Shown piece by piece: positions 50,877 to 61,953 of a stretch of DNA of 64,000 nucleotides. The stretch is taken from NCBI GenBank assembly GCA_963725145.1, contig CAVRXL010000013.1, forward strand, positions 1,240,001-1,304,000, read 5' to 3'. This stretch comes from DATAEE01 sp963725145. GTDB taxonomy: Bacteria; Acidobacteriota; Vicinamibacteria; Vicinamibacterales; 2-12-FULL-66-21. The notes below the pieces were generated by a model. It saw nothing but the letters and a program-made list of their open reading frames with translations, ran no database searches and was not told the origin of the DNA. Both the position numbers and the translations under genes were made by a program. Each line of letters starts with the position of its first letter. Within the stretch, counting starts at the first letter, position 1.

Positions 50877-52112
50877 TTAGTGAATGAGCTCCACCTGCGT
50901 CTCCTCATCGTCCTTGGCCGGCGCGATGCGCTCCTCGACGAACGTGTTCCACTCGTGGCAGTGCGGGCACTGCCACAGGAGCTCCGTGCTTCGGTAGCGG
51001 CACTTTACACAGATATGCGGGTCGAGATAGAAAACGGCTTCCTCCGCCAGATCGATATAGCTGGCCACCAGCTGCCGCGGCAGGTCCATTGAAGAGAGGC
51101 GGCGCCAGATGGCCTGATGCAGCGCCAGCGCATGCGGGTTGTGGACGAGCGCGTCGAAGAGCAGGCCGAGCGCTTCCGACGCGTTGCCGCGGTCTCCAAG
51201 GTGCCGCGCAAGCGCGAGCCGCGCCCGCCACTCCTGCGGGCTCGCATCGATCAGGCGCCGGCAGAGGTCGGGAAACCGGTCTGGCGCGCCGAGCTGCGTG
51301 TACGCGGCGGCCAGCCGTTCGAACACCAGATAGGCCCGCTCCGGCGAGACGTGAATCAACTGTTCCCAGAGCGCGATCGCGTCGGCCGTGCGCCCTTCCT
51401 TGTGGCGCACGTCTCCGAGGCTCAGGTAGGCCGGCAACGCGCCTGGATCCATCTCGATCGCGGCCTCGAACCGCTTCGCCGCCTCCTGGCGGTCGCCCCG
51501 CGCGAGGGCTTCACGTCCCAGCTCGTTCTCGATGAAGGCGAGCGTCGCCTGGCTGCGCGGCTTGTCCTCGGGCGAGGCAGATTCGCGCAGCCGCTCGCGG
51601 ACGGTGTGAGCGTGCTGCCACTGTTTCTGCTCGGCGTACAGCTTCTCGAGGTTGAGGAGCGCGTACTGGTTGTCCGGGTCGAGCCGCAGGACTTCGGTGA
51701 AGGCCTCGACCGCCCGGTCCACGAAGCCGCCGCGGCGGTAGTCGAGCCCGAGGCAGAGCAGCACGTTTGCGTGCTCCAGCTTCCTCAGGTTGGGCCGCTG
51801 CAGGAGCGCCTGATGCTCCTGAATCGCGCGTCCGACCTGTCCCTTCTCGCGATACAGGTTGCCGAGGATGAGGCGCAGCTCGAGCGACTCGGGGTGCAGC
51901 GCGCCGGCGCGCGACAGTGCGTCTATCGCCTGATCGGTCTGGTTGGCGACGAGGAAGTTCAGGCCGAGGATGAAATGGGGCGAGTCGCGAAGCCGCCGCC
52001 GGTCCACCCAGCGGCCGTCCTGCAGCTTGTAGCGCTCCCATGCCTTGCCGGCCGCGAGGCCGACGAGCAGCGCGACGAGCGCCGCGATGAGGAGCTGCGC
52101 GTTGCTTTCCAT
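50877..52112 (-). CDS. lapB: LapB/YciM-like membrane-anchored TPR protein with rubredoxin-type zinc domain
   Basis: The 411-residue protein has an N-terminal transmembrane helix (about 6-22, LLIAALVALLVGLAAG) and the LapB start WVDRRRLRDSPHFILGLNFLVANQ. Six or more TPRs follow, then a C-terminal zinc ribbon with two Cys pairs (CVKCRYRSTELLWQCPHCHEW). In E. coli LapB couples LPS synthesis to LpxC degradation by FtsH. Its place beside the Kdo genes supports the same role. A GCGCTGGGG hairpin (52123-52146) lies just upstream. Confidence 0.92.
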   Translation of the reverse strand: MESNAQLLIAALVALLVGLAAGKAWERYKLQDGRWVDRRRLRDSPHFILGLNFLVANQTDQAIDALSRAGALHPESLELRLILGNLYREKGQVGRAIQEHQALLQRPNLRKLEHANVLLCLGLDYRRGGFVDRAVEAFTEVLRLDPDNQYALLNLEKLYAEQKQWQHAHTVRERLRESASPEDKPRSQATLAFIENELGREALARGDRQEAAKRFEAAIEMDPGALPAYLSLGDVRHKEGRTADAIALWEQLIHVSPERAYLVFERLAAAYTQLGAPDRFPDLCRRLIDASPQEWRARLALARHLGDRGNASEALGLLFDALVHNPHALALHQAIWRRLSSMDLPRQLVASYIDLAEEAVFYLDPHICVKCRYRSTELLWQCPHCHEWNTFVEERIAPAKDDEETQVELIH

Positions 52113-52122
52113 TTTTTGGTTT

Positions 52123-52146
52123 GCGCTGGGGCCCCACCCCCAGCGC
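52123..52146. repeat. Hairpin upstream of lapB
   Basis: GCGCTGGGG (52123-52131) pairs with CCCCAGCGC (52138-52146), 9 bp with a 6-base loop. On the lapB strand it precedes an A-rich stretch and the ATG, so it could affect lapB translation start or end transcription from kdsD. Confidence 0.6.
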
Positions 52147-52204
52147 CTGCCACGCCTCGCTCACGCTCGGCGCGGTGACTCCATCGGCTAGCTCGATCCG
52201 AACA

Positions 52205-53197
52205 TTAGAACATCTGCGTCCGCCACAAGTCGTGGACCTGGACGACGCCCTCGATCACGTCGCCGTCGCCGACCACGACGACGGCGGTAATCTTCCGGTC
52301 TTCCATGACCCTCAACGCTTCGACCGCGAGGAGCGTTCGCCGGATCGTCACCGGCCGCGGCGTCATCACGTCGGCTGCGGTGGCGTCGCGAATGGCGGCG
52401 TCCCAGTGGCGCCGCAGGTCGCCGTCGGTGATGATGCCTACCAGGCGCCCGGCGGCATCAGCGACGCACGTCATGCCGAGCCGCTTGCTCGACATTTCGT
52501 GCACGACGTCTTTCATCGGCGTGCCGACGAGGACACGCGGGATCTCGTCGCCACCGTGCATGACGTGCTCCACACGCATCAGGCGCCGCCCGAGTCGGCC
52601 TCCCGGGTGCAGGCTCGCGAAGTGCTCCTCGCTGAAGCCCTTCCGCACCAGGAGCGTCATCGCAAGCGCATCTCCGAGCGCCAGCGCGGCGGTCGTGCTC
52701 GCCGTGGGAACGAGGTTCATCGGGCACGCCTCGCCGCGGATGCCACAGTCGAGCGTCACGTCGGCCGCGTGGCCAAGCGGCGAATCGGGCGAGCCCGTAA
52801 TCGCGATGAGCCCGGCGCCGATTCGGCGGATCGCTTCGATGAGCCGCAGAATCTCTTCCGTCTCGCCGCTGTACGACAGGGCCATGACGATGTCGTCCCG
52901 CCGGACGACGCCGAGGTCGCCATGGATGGCCTCGGTCGGATGCATGAAGAACGCGGAGGTGCCGGTGCTCGCGAACGTCGCCGCTATCTTGCGGCAGATG
53001 ATTCCGGACTTGCCGAGGCCGGTGACGATGACCCGGCCCTCGCACGCGTAGAGCATCCCCACCGCGCGCTCGAAAGGCTCGCCCAGACGATCGACGAGCG
53101 ACAGAATCGCGGCCGCTTCGGTGCGGAGCACCCGCCGCGCCAGGTCCAGCGCATCGACTGTAGCCGGGGGCGACCCGACGGCCCGACGTTCGCTCAT
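52205..53197 (-). CDS. kdsD: Arabinose-5-phosphate isomerase KdsD
   Basis: The 330-residue protein has an N-terminal SIS domain (about 30-190; VIVTGLGKSGIICRKIAATFASTG, ALSYSGETEEIL, SPLGHAADVTLD) and two C-terminal CBS domains (about 205-330; VMHGGDEIP, VGIITDGDLRRHWD). It interconverts ribulose-5-phosphate and arabinose-5-phosphate, the entry to Kdo. It overlaps kdsA by 4 bases. The SIS-CBS-CBS length is that of KdsD/KpsF. Confidence 0.94.
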   Translation of the reverse strand: MSERRAVGSPPATVDALDLARRVLRTEAAAILSLVDRLGEPFERAVGMLYACEGRVIVTGLGKSGIICRKIAATFASTGTSAFFMHPTEAIHGDLGVVRRDDIVMALSYSGETEEILRLIEAIRRIGAGLIAITGSPDSPLGHAADVTLDCGIRGEACPMNLVPTASTTAALALGDALAMTLLVRKGFSEEHFASLHPGGRLGRRLMRVEHVMHGGDEIPRVLVGTPMKDVVHEMSSKRLGMTCVADAAGRLVGIITDGDLRRHWDAAIRDATAADVMTPRPVTIRRTLLAVEALRVMEDRKITAVVVVGDGDVIEGVVQVHDLWRTQMF

Positions 53198-54027
53198 CTC
53201 GCCACACCCGCTTCCCGTACCGCCGCGTCGATTCTCAGGAGCCGCGCAAGAAGCGCGTCCAGGCGGGCCAGGGGCAGCGCGTTCTGCGCGTCGCTCTTGG
53301 CGCTCGCCGGGTCGTCGTGCACTTCGAGGAAGACGCCGTCCACGCCGGCGGCGACGCCCGCCGACGCCAGCGGCTCGATGAACTCGGCCTGGCCCGCCGT
53401 CACGCCGTCACCGGCTCCAGGAAGCTGCAGGCTGTGAGTGACGTCGAAGACAACCGGATAGCCGAGCCGGCGCAGCAGCGGAAAGGCGCGCATGTCCACG
53501 ACGAGGTTGTGATACCCGAAGCTCACGCCCCGCTCGGTGACGATGACGTTTGGATTGCCCTCGGCCGTGACCTTGGCGATCGCGTAACGCATGTCATCGG
53601 GCGCGAGGAACTGCCCCTTCTTGATGTTGACCACGCGGCCGGTGCGCGCGGCGGCCACGAGCAGATCGGTCTGCCGTGACAGGAACGCCGGGATCTGGAG
53701 CACATCCGCGACCTCGGCGGCCGGGCCGGCCTGCGCCGGTTCGTGGATGTCCGTGAGAATCGGCAGACCCGTCCGCCGCTTGATCGCATCGAGGGCGCGA
53801 AGGCCGCCGGCGAGCCCGGGTCCGCGGTACGAGCGCCCCGACGTCCGGTTCGCCTTGTCGTACGACGCCTTGAAGATCAACGGGATGCGGTGCCGACCGG
53901 CGATCTCGGCGATCCCCTCCGCCAGCTTGAGCGCGTGGGCGTCGCTCTCGATCACGCACGGGCCGGCGATGAGCGTCAGCGGCGCGCCGCCGCCAAGCCG
54001 GACGCCGCCAATCTGAACGGCCTGCAC
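53194..54027 (-). CDS. kdsA: 3-deoxy-8-phosphooctulonate synthase KdsA, metal-dependent type
   Basis: This 277-residue KDO8P synthase shows LTLIAGPCVIESDAHAL, IFKASYDKANRTSGRSYRGPGL, LTDIHEPAQAG and VVFDVTHSLQLPG. It condenses PEP with arabinose-5-phosphate. The residue in AGPC-IES is Cys (C24), as in metal-dependent enzymes such as that of Aquifex; metal-independent ones have Asn there. It lies between pyrG and kdsD in the Kdo run. Confidence 0.94.
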   Translation of the reverse strand: MQAVQIGGVRLGGGAPLTLIAGPCVIESDAHALKLAEGIAEIAGRHRIPLIFKASYDKANRTSGRSYRGPGLAGGLRALDAIKRRTGLPILTDIHEPAQAGPAAEVADVLQIPAFLSRQTDLLVAAARTGRVVNIKKGQFLAPDDMRYAIAKVTAEGNPNVIVTERGVSFGYHNLVVDMRAFPLLRRLGYPVVFDVTHSLQLPGAGDGVTAGQAEFIEPLASAGVAAGVDGVFLEVHDDPASAKSDAQNALPLARLDALLARLLRIDAAVREAGVAR

Positions 54028-54036
54028 TCTGAGATT

Positions 54037-55700
<1,664 letters not shown>

Positions 55701-55704
<4 letters not shown>

Positions 55705-56453
55705 ACGTGTTGTCGGAGCGGTTGCCTGGCGGCCAGCCGCTGTCGCACGCGCTCCAGATCCAGCGGCGTGTCGACTTCGATTGAGTCCTCCGTGGTTTCG
55801 ACCGTGCGGATGCGATACCCGTGCTCCAGCACGCGAAGCTGTTCGAGCGCCTCGGCGCGTTCGAGCGGCGTCGGCGTCAGCCGCGACAGCTCGAGGAGGA
55901 AGCTTCGCCTGTAGGCGTACAGGCCGATGTGCTTCCACACCGCGACGGCGCGTCCGTCCCGGTTGAACGGGATCGGCGCCCGTGAGAAATAAAGCGCGTC
56001 GCCATCCGCCGCGACGGCCACTTTGACGATATTCGGGTCGGCGATGGCCTCGGGATCGTCGAGGCGGCGCCGGATGGTGCTCATCGGCAGCGACGGATCG
56101 TCGGCGAGCACGCCGGCGACATCGTCGATGGTGCCCGGATCGATGAGCGGCAGGTCTCCCTGCACGTTGACGACGATGTCGCAGGCGAGTGAAGCGGCGA
56201 CTTCCGCGACGCGGTCCGTTCCGCTTGCGTGCGCGGGCGACGTCATGCGCACCTCGCCCCCGAACGCGGCCACCGCCGCGCGGATCCGCTCGTCGTCGGT
56301 GGCAACGATCGTGGCGGAGACCGATTGCGCCGACGCGGCGCGGCGATACACGTGCTCGACCATCGGTCGGCCGTTCAGCGTTGCGAGGGGTTTGCCAGGG
56401 AAGCGAGTAGAAGCGAATCTAACTGGTATGACGACCGCGACGCGCGGGGGCAC
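55701..56453 (-). CDS. kdsB: 3-deoxy-manno-octulosonate cytidylyltransferase KdsB
   Basis: The protein has about 250 residues. It begins PPRVAVVIPVRFASTRFPGKPLA and has VVNVQGDLPLIDP, YFSRAPIPFNRDG and KHIGLYAYRRSFL. KdsB activates Kdo with CTP for lipid A glycosylation. The start is uncertain. GTG 56453 lies 5 bases after a TAAGAT box and would give a leaderless mRNA, while GTG 56468 adds five residues. It is divergent from the gene at 56528 and first of the run kdsB-pyrG-kdsA-kdsD-lapB-coaE. Confidence 0.93.
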
Positions 56454-56527
56454 GGACAATCTTACCACAAGGTGTCACAGTGCGCAGTCGGACGCCGGCA
56501 GACGTGCTACGATGATTCGTTCACTTC

Positions 56528-57058
56528 ATGCAGGTCCGACGTTCGGCGGCAATCGTCGGCGGCGTCGCGTTACTGGGCGCCTGGCTCGCGTCGGCGACGG
56601 GATTGATCCCGGGCCAGCCCGAGCCTGCGGCGCCGCAGCCGCGCGCATCCGCGACTTCTGGCGGCGCGTCGCTCGACCAGGAAGTCCGGGCACAGGCGGC
56701 GCGCCTCCGGGATCGCCTTCACCGCGCGCCGAATCCCCAGCCGGCGGGCCGGAATCCGTTCCGCTTCGAGTCGCGCCGGACGGTTGTCGATCGCGTCGCA
56801 CCGTCGCGCCCGGCGATCGTCGAGGCCACGCCGCCGCCGGTCGTTACGCCCCTCCCGGTCAAGCTCGAAGGCCTCGCGGAGCGTGAGGTCGACGGCGCGA
56901 AGAAGCGCATCGCCATCCTGTCGATCTACACGGAGATTTTTCTGGTCGCCGAAGGCGAGACATTCAACGCCCGCCACCGCGTGAAGACGATCGGAGCCGA
57001 CGCCGTCGAGCTCGAAGAGATCGCCACCGGAGCGATCACCAGACTCGCGATCCGGTAA
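56528..57058 (+). CDS. Predicted single-pass envelope protein, PilP/GspC-like ending
   Basis: The 176-residue protein has an N-terminal hydrophobic anchor or signal (AAIVGGVALLGAWLASATGLI), a Pro/Ala/Arg-rich middle with NPFRFESRR, and a C-terminal beta domain (about 105-176; LPVKLEGLAEREVDGAKKRI, LVAEGETFNARHRV, VELEEIATG). That end resembles the small beta sandwiches of PilP and GspC, including the G(E)xF turn. I suggest a periplasmic secretion or pilus accessory protein, with low certainty. A TACGAT box lies 14 bases before the ATG. Confidence 0.65.
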   Translation: MQVRRSAAIVGGVALLGAWLASATGLIPGQPEPAAPQPRASATSGGASLDQEVRAQAARLRDRLHRAPNPQPAGRNPFRFESRRTVVDRVAPSRPAIVEATPPPVVTPLPVKLEGLAEREVDGAKKRIAILSIYTEIFLVAEGETFNARHRVKTIGADAVELEEIATGAITRLAIR

Positions 57059-57086
57059 GGCGGTTCGCGAACGCCCCTACGCATTC

Positions 57087-58670
57087 CTAAATCCTGACGA
57101 CGACCGCGCTCCTGACCGCCGACGCGCGGCGGACTTCGTCGACAACGCGGTCGTCGATATCTCCGCCGGGAGCATCCACGCTCACGACGCCGACCGCACC
57201 CGCCGGCCCCCGACCGAGCGCGAACGTGCCGATGTTGATCCCCTGACGTCCGAGGATCGTGCCGACCTCGCCGATGACCCCGGGCCGATCGTCGTTTGCG
57301 AGCACGATGAGCGTGCCCTCGAGCGGCGCCTCGACGGCGACGCCGTCGAGCAGGACCAGTCGGGGTGCGCCGGGCTCGAATATCGCTCCTTCGACCCAGC
57401 GCTCGCCGCCGCTCGTGTGCAGCTTCACCGAGATCAGCGACGTGAAATTGCGGGCCCGCGTGCTGCGCGATTCGACGACCTCGACGCCCCGGCCCGCCGC
57501 GACCGCGCGGGCGTTCACGAGCGAGATGCCCGACGCCAGCATGCGCTTGAACAGCCCGACCAGGACCGCGCTCGTCAGGAGGTCACCTGGCACGTCGGTC
57601 AGTGCGCCGTAATAGCGCACACCGACGGCGTGCGTGCGCGCTTCCTCCAGCTGACTCGCAAGGCTGCCCAGCGCCTCGGCGAGCCGGAGCGCGGGCCGCA
57701 GCCGGCGGAATTCTTCAGCCGACACCGACGGGAAGTTGACCGCGTTCCGGACGATGCCGTCGCGCAGGAAATCGCGGACGCTCGTGACCGTTTCGAGTCC
57801 GACGAGCTCCTGAGCTTCGTGCGTCGAAGCAGCGATGTGAGGCGTGGCGACCACCTGTGATAGCTGAGTCAGGCGTTTGTCCGTCGGAGGCTCCACCTCG
57901 AAGACGTCCAGACCGGCGCCAGCGACGTGGCCGGACTCGATCGCGTCCGCCAGGGCTCGCTCGTCGATGAGGTCGCCTCGCGACGTGTTCACGATCCGAA
58001 CACCTGTCTTGCATCGGGACAGCCGCGCGGCGTCGAAGAGATGGCGTGTCGCCGACGTCGACGGCAGGTGAAGGCTGACGTAGTCGGCGCGGGCGCACAG
58101 GTCGTCGAGGTTCAGCAAGGCGACGCCGAGGTCCTCCGCCACGTGCGCGGCAATGTAGGGATCGTGAGCCACGACCGCCATCCCGAAGGCATGCGCGCGT
58201 GCCGCGACGGCCTGTCCGATTCGGCCCAGGCCGACGACGCCGAGCGTCTTGCCGCGGAGCTCGGCGCCGAGGAGCCCTTTCTTCGCCCAGCGCCCCTCCT
58301 TCATGGACCGATCCGCGCTTGGAATCGCGCGGGCCGCCGCCAGCATCAACGCGAGCGCGTGCTCGGCCACGCTGATGCTGTTGGCGCCCGGCGCGTTCAT
58401 CACGATGATCCCGCGGGCGCTGGCCGCCTCCAGGTTCACGTTGTCCACGCCCGTGCCGGCGCGCGCGACGACTCTCAAGCCCGGGCCGGCGTCGAGCAGC
58501 CGTTCGTCGACTGTCGTCGCGCTTCGCACGAGGAGCGCGTCGGCGCCGGCGAGGTCGGCGGCCAGTGTCTGAGGATCGCGCCCCGAGCGCGCATCGACAA
58601 TCCAGCCGGGCTCGGCGCGGAGGACGTCGAGAGCGGAGGCGGGCAGGTCGTCGGCGACAACGATGCGCAT
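57087..58670 (-). CDS. serA: D-3-phosphoglycerate dehydrogenase with ASB and ACT domains
   Basis: This is a 527-residue SerA of the long type. It has a catalytic and NAD-binding part (about 1-310; VVARAGTGVDNVNLEAA, LGVVGLGRIGQAVAARA, VNTSRGDLIDE and the HIAAST catalytic His), an allosteric-substrate-binding domain (about 320-445), and a C-terminal ACT domain (about 450-527; IVLANDDRPGVIGEVGTIL). It starts serine synthesis and is probably feedback-inhibited by serine. ATG 58670 has AGGA three bases upstream and a TATATA-rich stretch just before it. Confidence 0.95.
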   Translation of the reverse strand: MRIVVADDLPASALDVLRAEPGWIVDARSGRDPQTLAADLAGADALLVRSATTVDERLLDAGPGLRVVARAGTGVDNVNLEAASARGIIVMNAPGANSISVAEHALALMLAAARAIPSADRSMKEGRWAKKGLLGAELRGKTLGVVGLGRIGQAVAARAHAFGMAVVAHDPYIAAHVAEDLGVALLNLDDLCARADYVSLHLPSTSATRHLFDAARLSRCKTGVRIVNTSRGDLIDERALADAIESGHVAGAGLDVFEVEPPTDKRLTQLSQVVATPHIAASTHEAQELVGLETVTSVRDFLRDGIVRNAVNFPSVSAEEFRRLRPALRLAEALGSLASQLEEARTHAVGVRYYGALTDVPGDLLTSAVLVGLFKRMLASGISLVNARAVAAGRGVEVVESRSTRARNFTSLISVKLHTSGGERWVEGAIFEPGAPRLVLLDGVAVEAPLEGTLIVLANDDRPGVIGEVGTILGRQGINIGTFALGRGPAGAVGVVSVDAPGGDIDDRVVDEVRRASAVRSAVVVRI

Positions 58671-58776
58671 TCCTATATAATGATGCGTTCCGTAGAACGT
58701 GTGACGAGCGCACTACGGTGGTGCAAATCGGTGGTTAGGCGCGGATGATGCGGCTCGCCGCAGGATCGACCGCCCC

Positions 58777-58797
58777 TTTTCCACATAGTTTTCCACC
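58777..58797 (+). promoter_or_regulatory. Two DnaA-box-like sites upstream of icd
   Basis: TTTTCCACA (58777-58785) fits the DnaA-box consensus TTWTNCACA. TTTTCCACC (58789-58797) is one mismatch away. They are direct repeats 12 bp apart in the 177-bp gap between divergent serA and icd. Confidence 0.45.
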
Positions 58798-58847
58798 GTT
58801 TCTGTTGAAATCCCCCGACGCGCAAAGGGGGACGTGACCTAAACTTC

Positions 58848-60083
<1,236 letters not shown>

Positions 60084-60087
60084 GCGC

Positions 60088-60152
60088 GCGCGGGTCTAAG
60101 AGACCCGCGCCTCCCTTTGTTGAGATTGGAGGGCGGGCCTCTCAGGCCCGCC
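60088..60152. repeat. Composite palindromic element between icd and mdh
   Basis: Hairpin A is GCGCGGGTC-TAAGA-GACCCGCGC (60088-60110), followed by CTCC. After a 13-18-base spacer GGAG leads into hairpin B, GGCGGGCC-TCTCA-GGCCCGCC (60132-60152). Hairpin B ends 8 bases before the mdh ATG, where a ribosome-binding site would normally be. Confidence 0.82.
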
Positions 60153-60160
60153 AACACTGG

Positions 60161-61093
60161 ATGAACCGCAAAGTCACCGTGGTCGGCGGCGCCGGAGCCG
60201 TCGGGCAGACCGTGGCCCGGCAGATCGCCAACAAGGAGCTCGCGGACGTCGTCATCGTCGACATCGCCGACCAGAAGGCGGCGGGCGTCGCGCTCGACAT
60301 CTACGAGGCCTGCCCCATCGAAGGGTCCGACTCGCGCCTGATCGGCGTGGGCACCGCGGGTTGGGCCGAGACGGCCAACTCCGACATTGTCGTCATCACG
60401 TCGGGGGTGCCGCGCAAGCCGGGCATGAGCCGCGACGACCTGCTGAACGTGAACTACAAGATCATGCAGGACGTGACGGCGGAGGTCGTGAAGCACTCGC
60501 CGAATTGCATCATCGTTCCGGTCAGCAATCCGCTCGACGCGATGGCCCAGGCCGTGTTCCGCCTCAGCAAGTTCCCGAAGCACCGCGTCATCGGGATGGC
60601 CGGCGTCCTCGACTCCGCGCGCATGCGAACGTTCATCGCGATGGAGCTGAACGTCTCGGTCGAGAACGTCCACGCGTTCGTGCTCGGGGGTCACGGGGAC
60701 ACGATGGTCCCCCTCGCGCGGTACTCGACGGTTGCGGGGATTCCGCTGCCAGACCTGCTGCCGAAGGACCGGATCGACGCCATCGCGAAGCGGACGGCGG
60801 ACGGAGGCGCGGAAATCACGAAGCTGGTCGGGACGAGCGCCTGGTTCGCCCCTGGCTCCGCGGTCGTCGAGATGGTGGACGCGATCCTGAAGGACAAGAA
60901 GAAGATCCTGCCCTGCTCGGTCTATCTGGAAGGTGAGTACGGCGTCAGCGGGCTCTTCGTCGGGGTGCCGGTCAAACTGGGAGCCCGCGGGGTCGAAGAG
61001 ATCATCCAGATCAAGCTCACGGCGGACGAGAAAGCGGCGCTGGACAAGTCGGCAGCCGCGGTGCGCGAGCTGGTGGGCGTGATCGGGGTGTAG
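60161..61093 (+). CDS. mdh: Malate dehydrogenase (LDH-like, type III)
   Basis: This 310-residue protein has the NAD loop VVGGAGAVGQTVA, the catalytic loop with VPRKPGMSRDDLL (Arg pair for malate), PVSNPLDAMA and the proton-acceptor His in GGHGDTMVPLAR. The LDH-like MDH class is typical of Acidobacteriota and many other phyla. No good ribosome-binding site is visible: the ATG sits 8 bases after a strong hairpin. Confidence 0.95.
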   Translation: MNRKVTVVGGAGAVGQTVARQIANKELADVVIVDIADQKAAGVALDIYEACPIEGSDSRLIGVGTAGWAETANSDIVVITSGVPRKPGMSRDDLLNVNYKIMQDVTAEVVKHSPNCIIVPVSNPLDAMAQAVFRLSKFPKHRVIGMAGVLDSARMRTFIAMELNVSVENVHAFVLGGHGDTMVPLARYSTVAGIPLPDLLPKDRIDAIAKRTADGGAEITKLVGTSAWFAPGSAVVEMVDAILKDKKKILPCSVYLEGEYGVSGLFVGVPVKLGARGVEEIIQIKLTADEKAALDKSAAAVRELVGVIGV

Positions 61094-61148
61094 GGCCTGG
61101 GGCCTGGGGCCTGACGATCCTGCCCCGAAGCCCAAGCCCCAAGCCCCA
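61093..61148. repeat. Heptamer array between convergent mdh and sdhB
   Basis: Three exact units GGGCCTG (61093-61113) are followed, after a short spacer, by CCCGAAG, CCCAAG and two CCCCAAG units in the other orientation. The two halves are partly complementary and could pair. Confidence 0.8.
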
Positions 61149-61154
61149 AGAGCC

Positions 61155-61898
61155 CTAAGGAAAGAACTTAGCCCTCAGGTACTCCCGATTCATCATCGCG
61201 ATGTTGGCGAGGCTGATCTCCTTCGGGCAGACGGCCTCGCACTCGCCCTCGTTCGAGCAGCTCCCGAACCCTTCCGCGTCGTGCCGGTCGACCATCGCGA
61301 CGACCCGCGCCCTCCGCTCGATCTGTCCTTGGGGCAGGAGTCCAAGGTGCCGGATCTTCGCAGCCGTGAAGAGCGCGCCTGACGCGTTCTTGCACGCCGC
61401 GACGCAGGCGCCGCAGCCGATACACGCGGCGGAGTCCATCGCGGCCTCGGCGGTCGCCTTCGGAACGAGGATGGCGTTCCCGTCCGGCGCGCCGCCGACG
61501 TTGACCGACGTGTAGCCTCCCGCCTGCACGATCCGGTCGAACGCGCCGCGATCGACGACGAGATCCTTCAGGACGGGGAAGGCGCGGGCGCGCCACGGCT
61601 CGATCGTGAGCGTGTCCCCGTCCTTGAACCGCCGCATGTGCAGCTGACAGGTCGTCGTCCCGGGGTCAGGGCCGTGGGCGACGCCGTCGATCATCACGCC
61701 GCAGGCGCCGCAGATCCCCTCGCGGCAATCGGAATCAAACGCGATCGGATCCTCGCCCTTCGCGATCAGGCCTTCGTTGACGACGTCCAGCATCTCGAGG
61801 AACGACATGTCGGGAGAGACGTGCTCGGCGGGGTAGTCCACGAGCCGCCCCTGCGCGTTCGGTCCCGCCTGCCGCCAGACCCGTAAGTGAATTCGCAC
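61155..61898 (-). CDS. sdhB: Succinate dehydrogenase / fumarate reductase iron-sulfur subunit
   Basis: The 247-residue protein has the [2Fe-2S] motif CREGICGACG with a distal Cys (TTTCQLH). The [4Fe-4S] and [3Fe-4S] motifs are CIGCGACVAACKNASG and CSNEGECEAVCPKEI. It passes electrons from SdhA to the membrane anchor. GTG 61898 gives MRIHLRVWRQ, the family start; the frame upstream of it is translated heptamer repeat. It follows sdhA in the order C-A-B. Confidence 0.94.
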   Translation of the reverse strand: MRIHLRVWRQAGPNAQGRLVDYPAEHVSPDMSFLEMLDVVNEGLIAKGEDPIAFDSDCREGICGACGVMIDGVAHGPDPGTTTCQLHMRRFKDGDTLTIEPWRARAFPVLKDLVVDRGAFDRIVQAGGYTSVNVGGAPDGNAILVPKATAEAAMDSAACIGCGACVAACKNASGALFTAAKIRHLGLLPQGQIERRARVVAMVDRHDAEGFGSCSNEGECEAVCPKEISLANIAMMNREYLRAKFFP

Positions 61899-61908
61899 GC
61901 TTTTCTGA

Positions 61909-61953
61909 TTCCCCCCAAGCCCCAAGCCCTAAGCCCCAGACCCCCAAGCCCTA
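61909..61953 (-). repeat. CCCCAAG heptamer array between sdhA and sdhB
   Basis: Units CCCCAAG, CCCCAAG, CCCTAAG, CCCCAGA and CCCCCAAG follow each other in the gap between the sdhA stop and the sdhB start. The same word appears 0.8 kb away after mdh, so sdhB is flanked by the same repeat family. Confidence 0.8.

Noticed and set aside
58671..58681. TATATA/TTATAT as the serA -10 box
   Set aside because: It ends only 3 bases before the ATG, so the RNA would start inside the gene; the boundaries do not fit.
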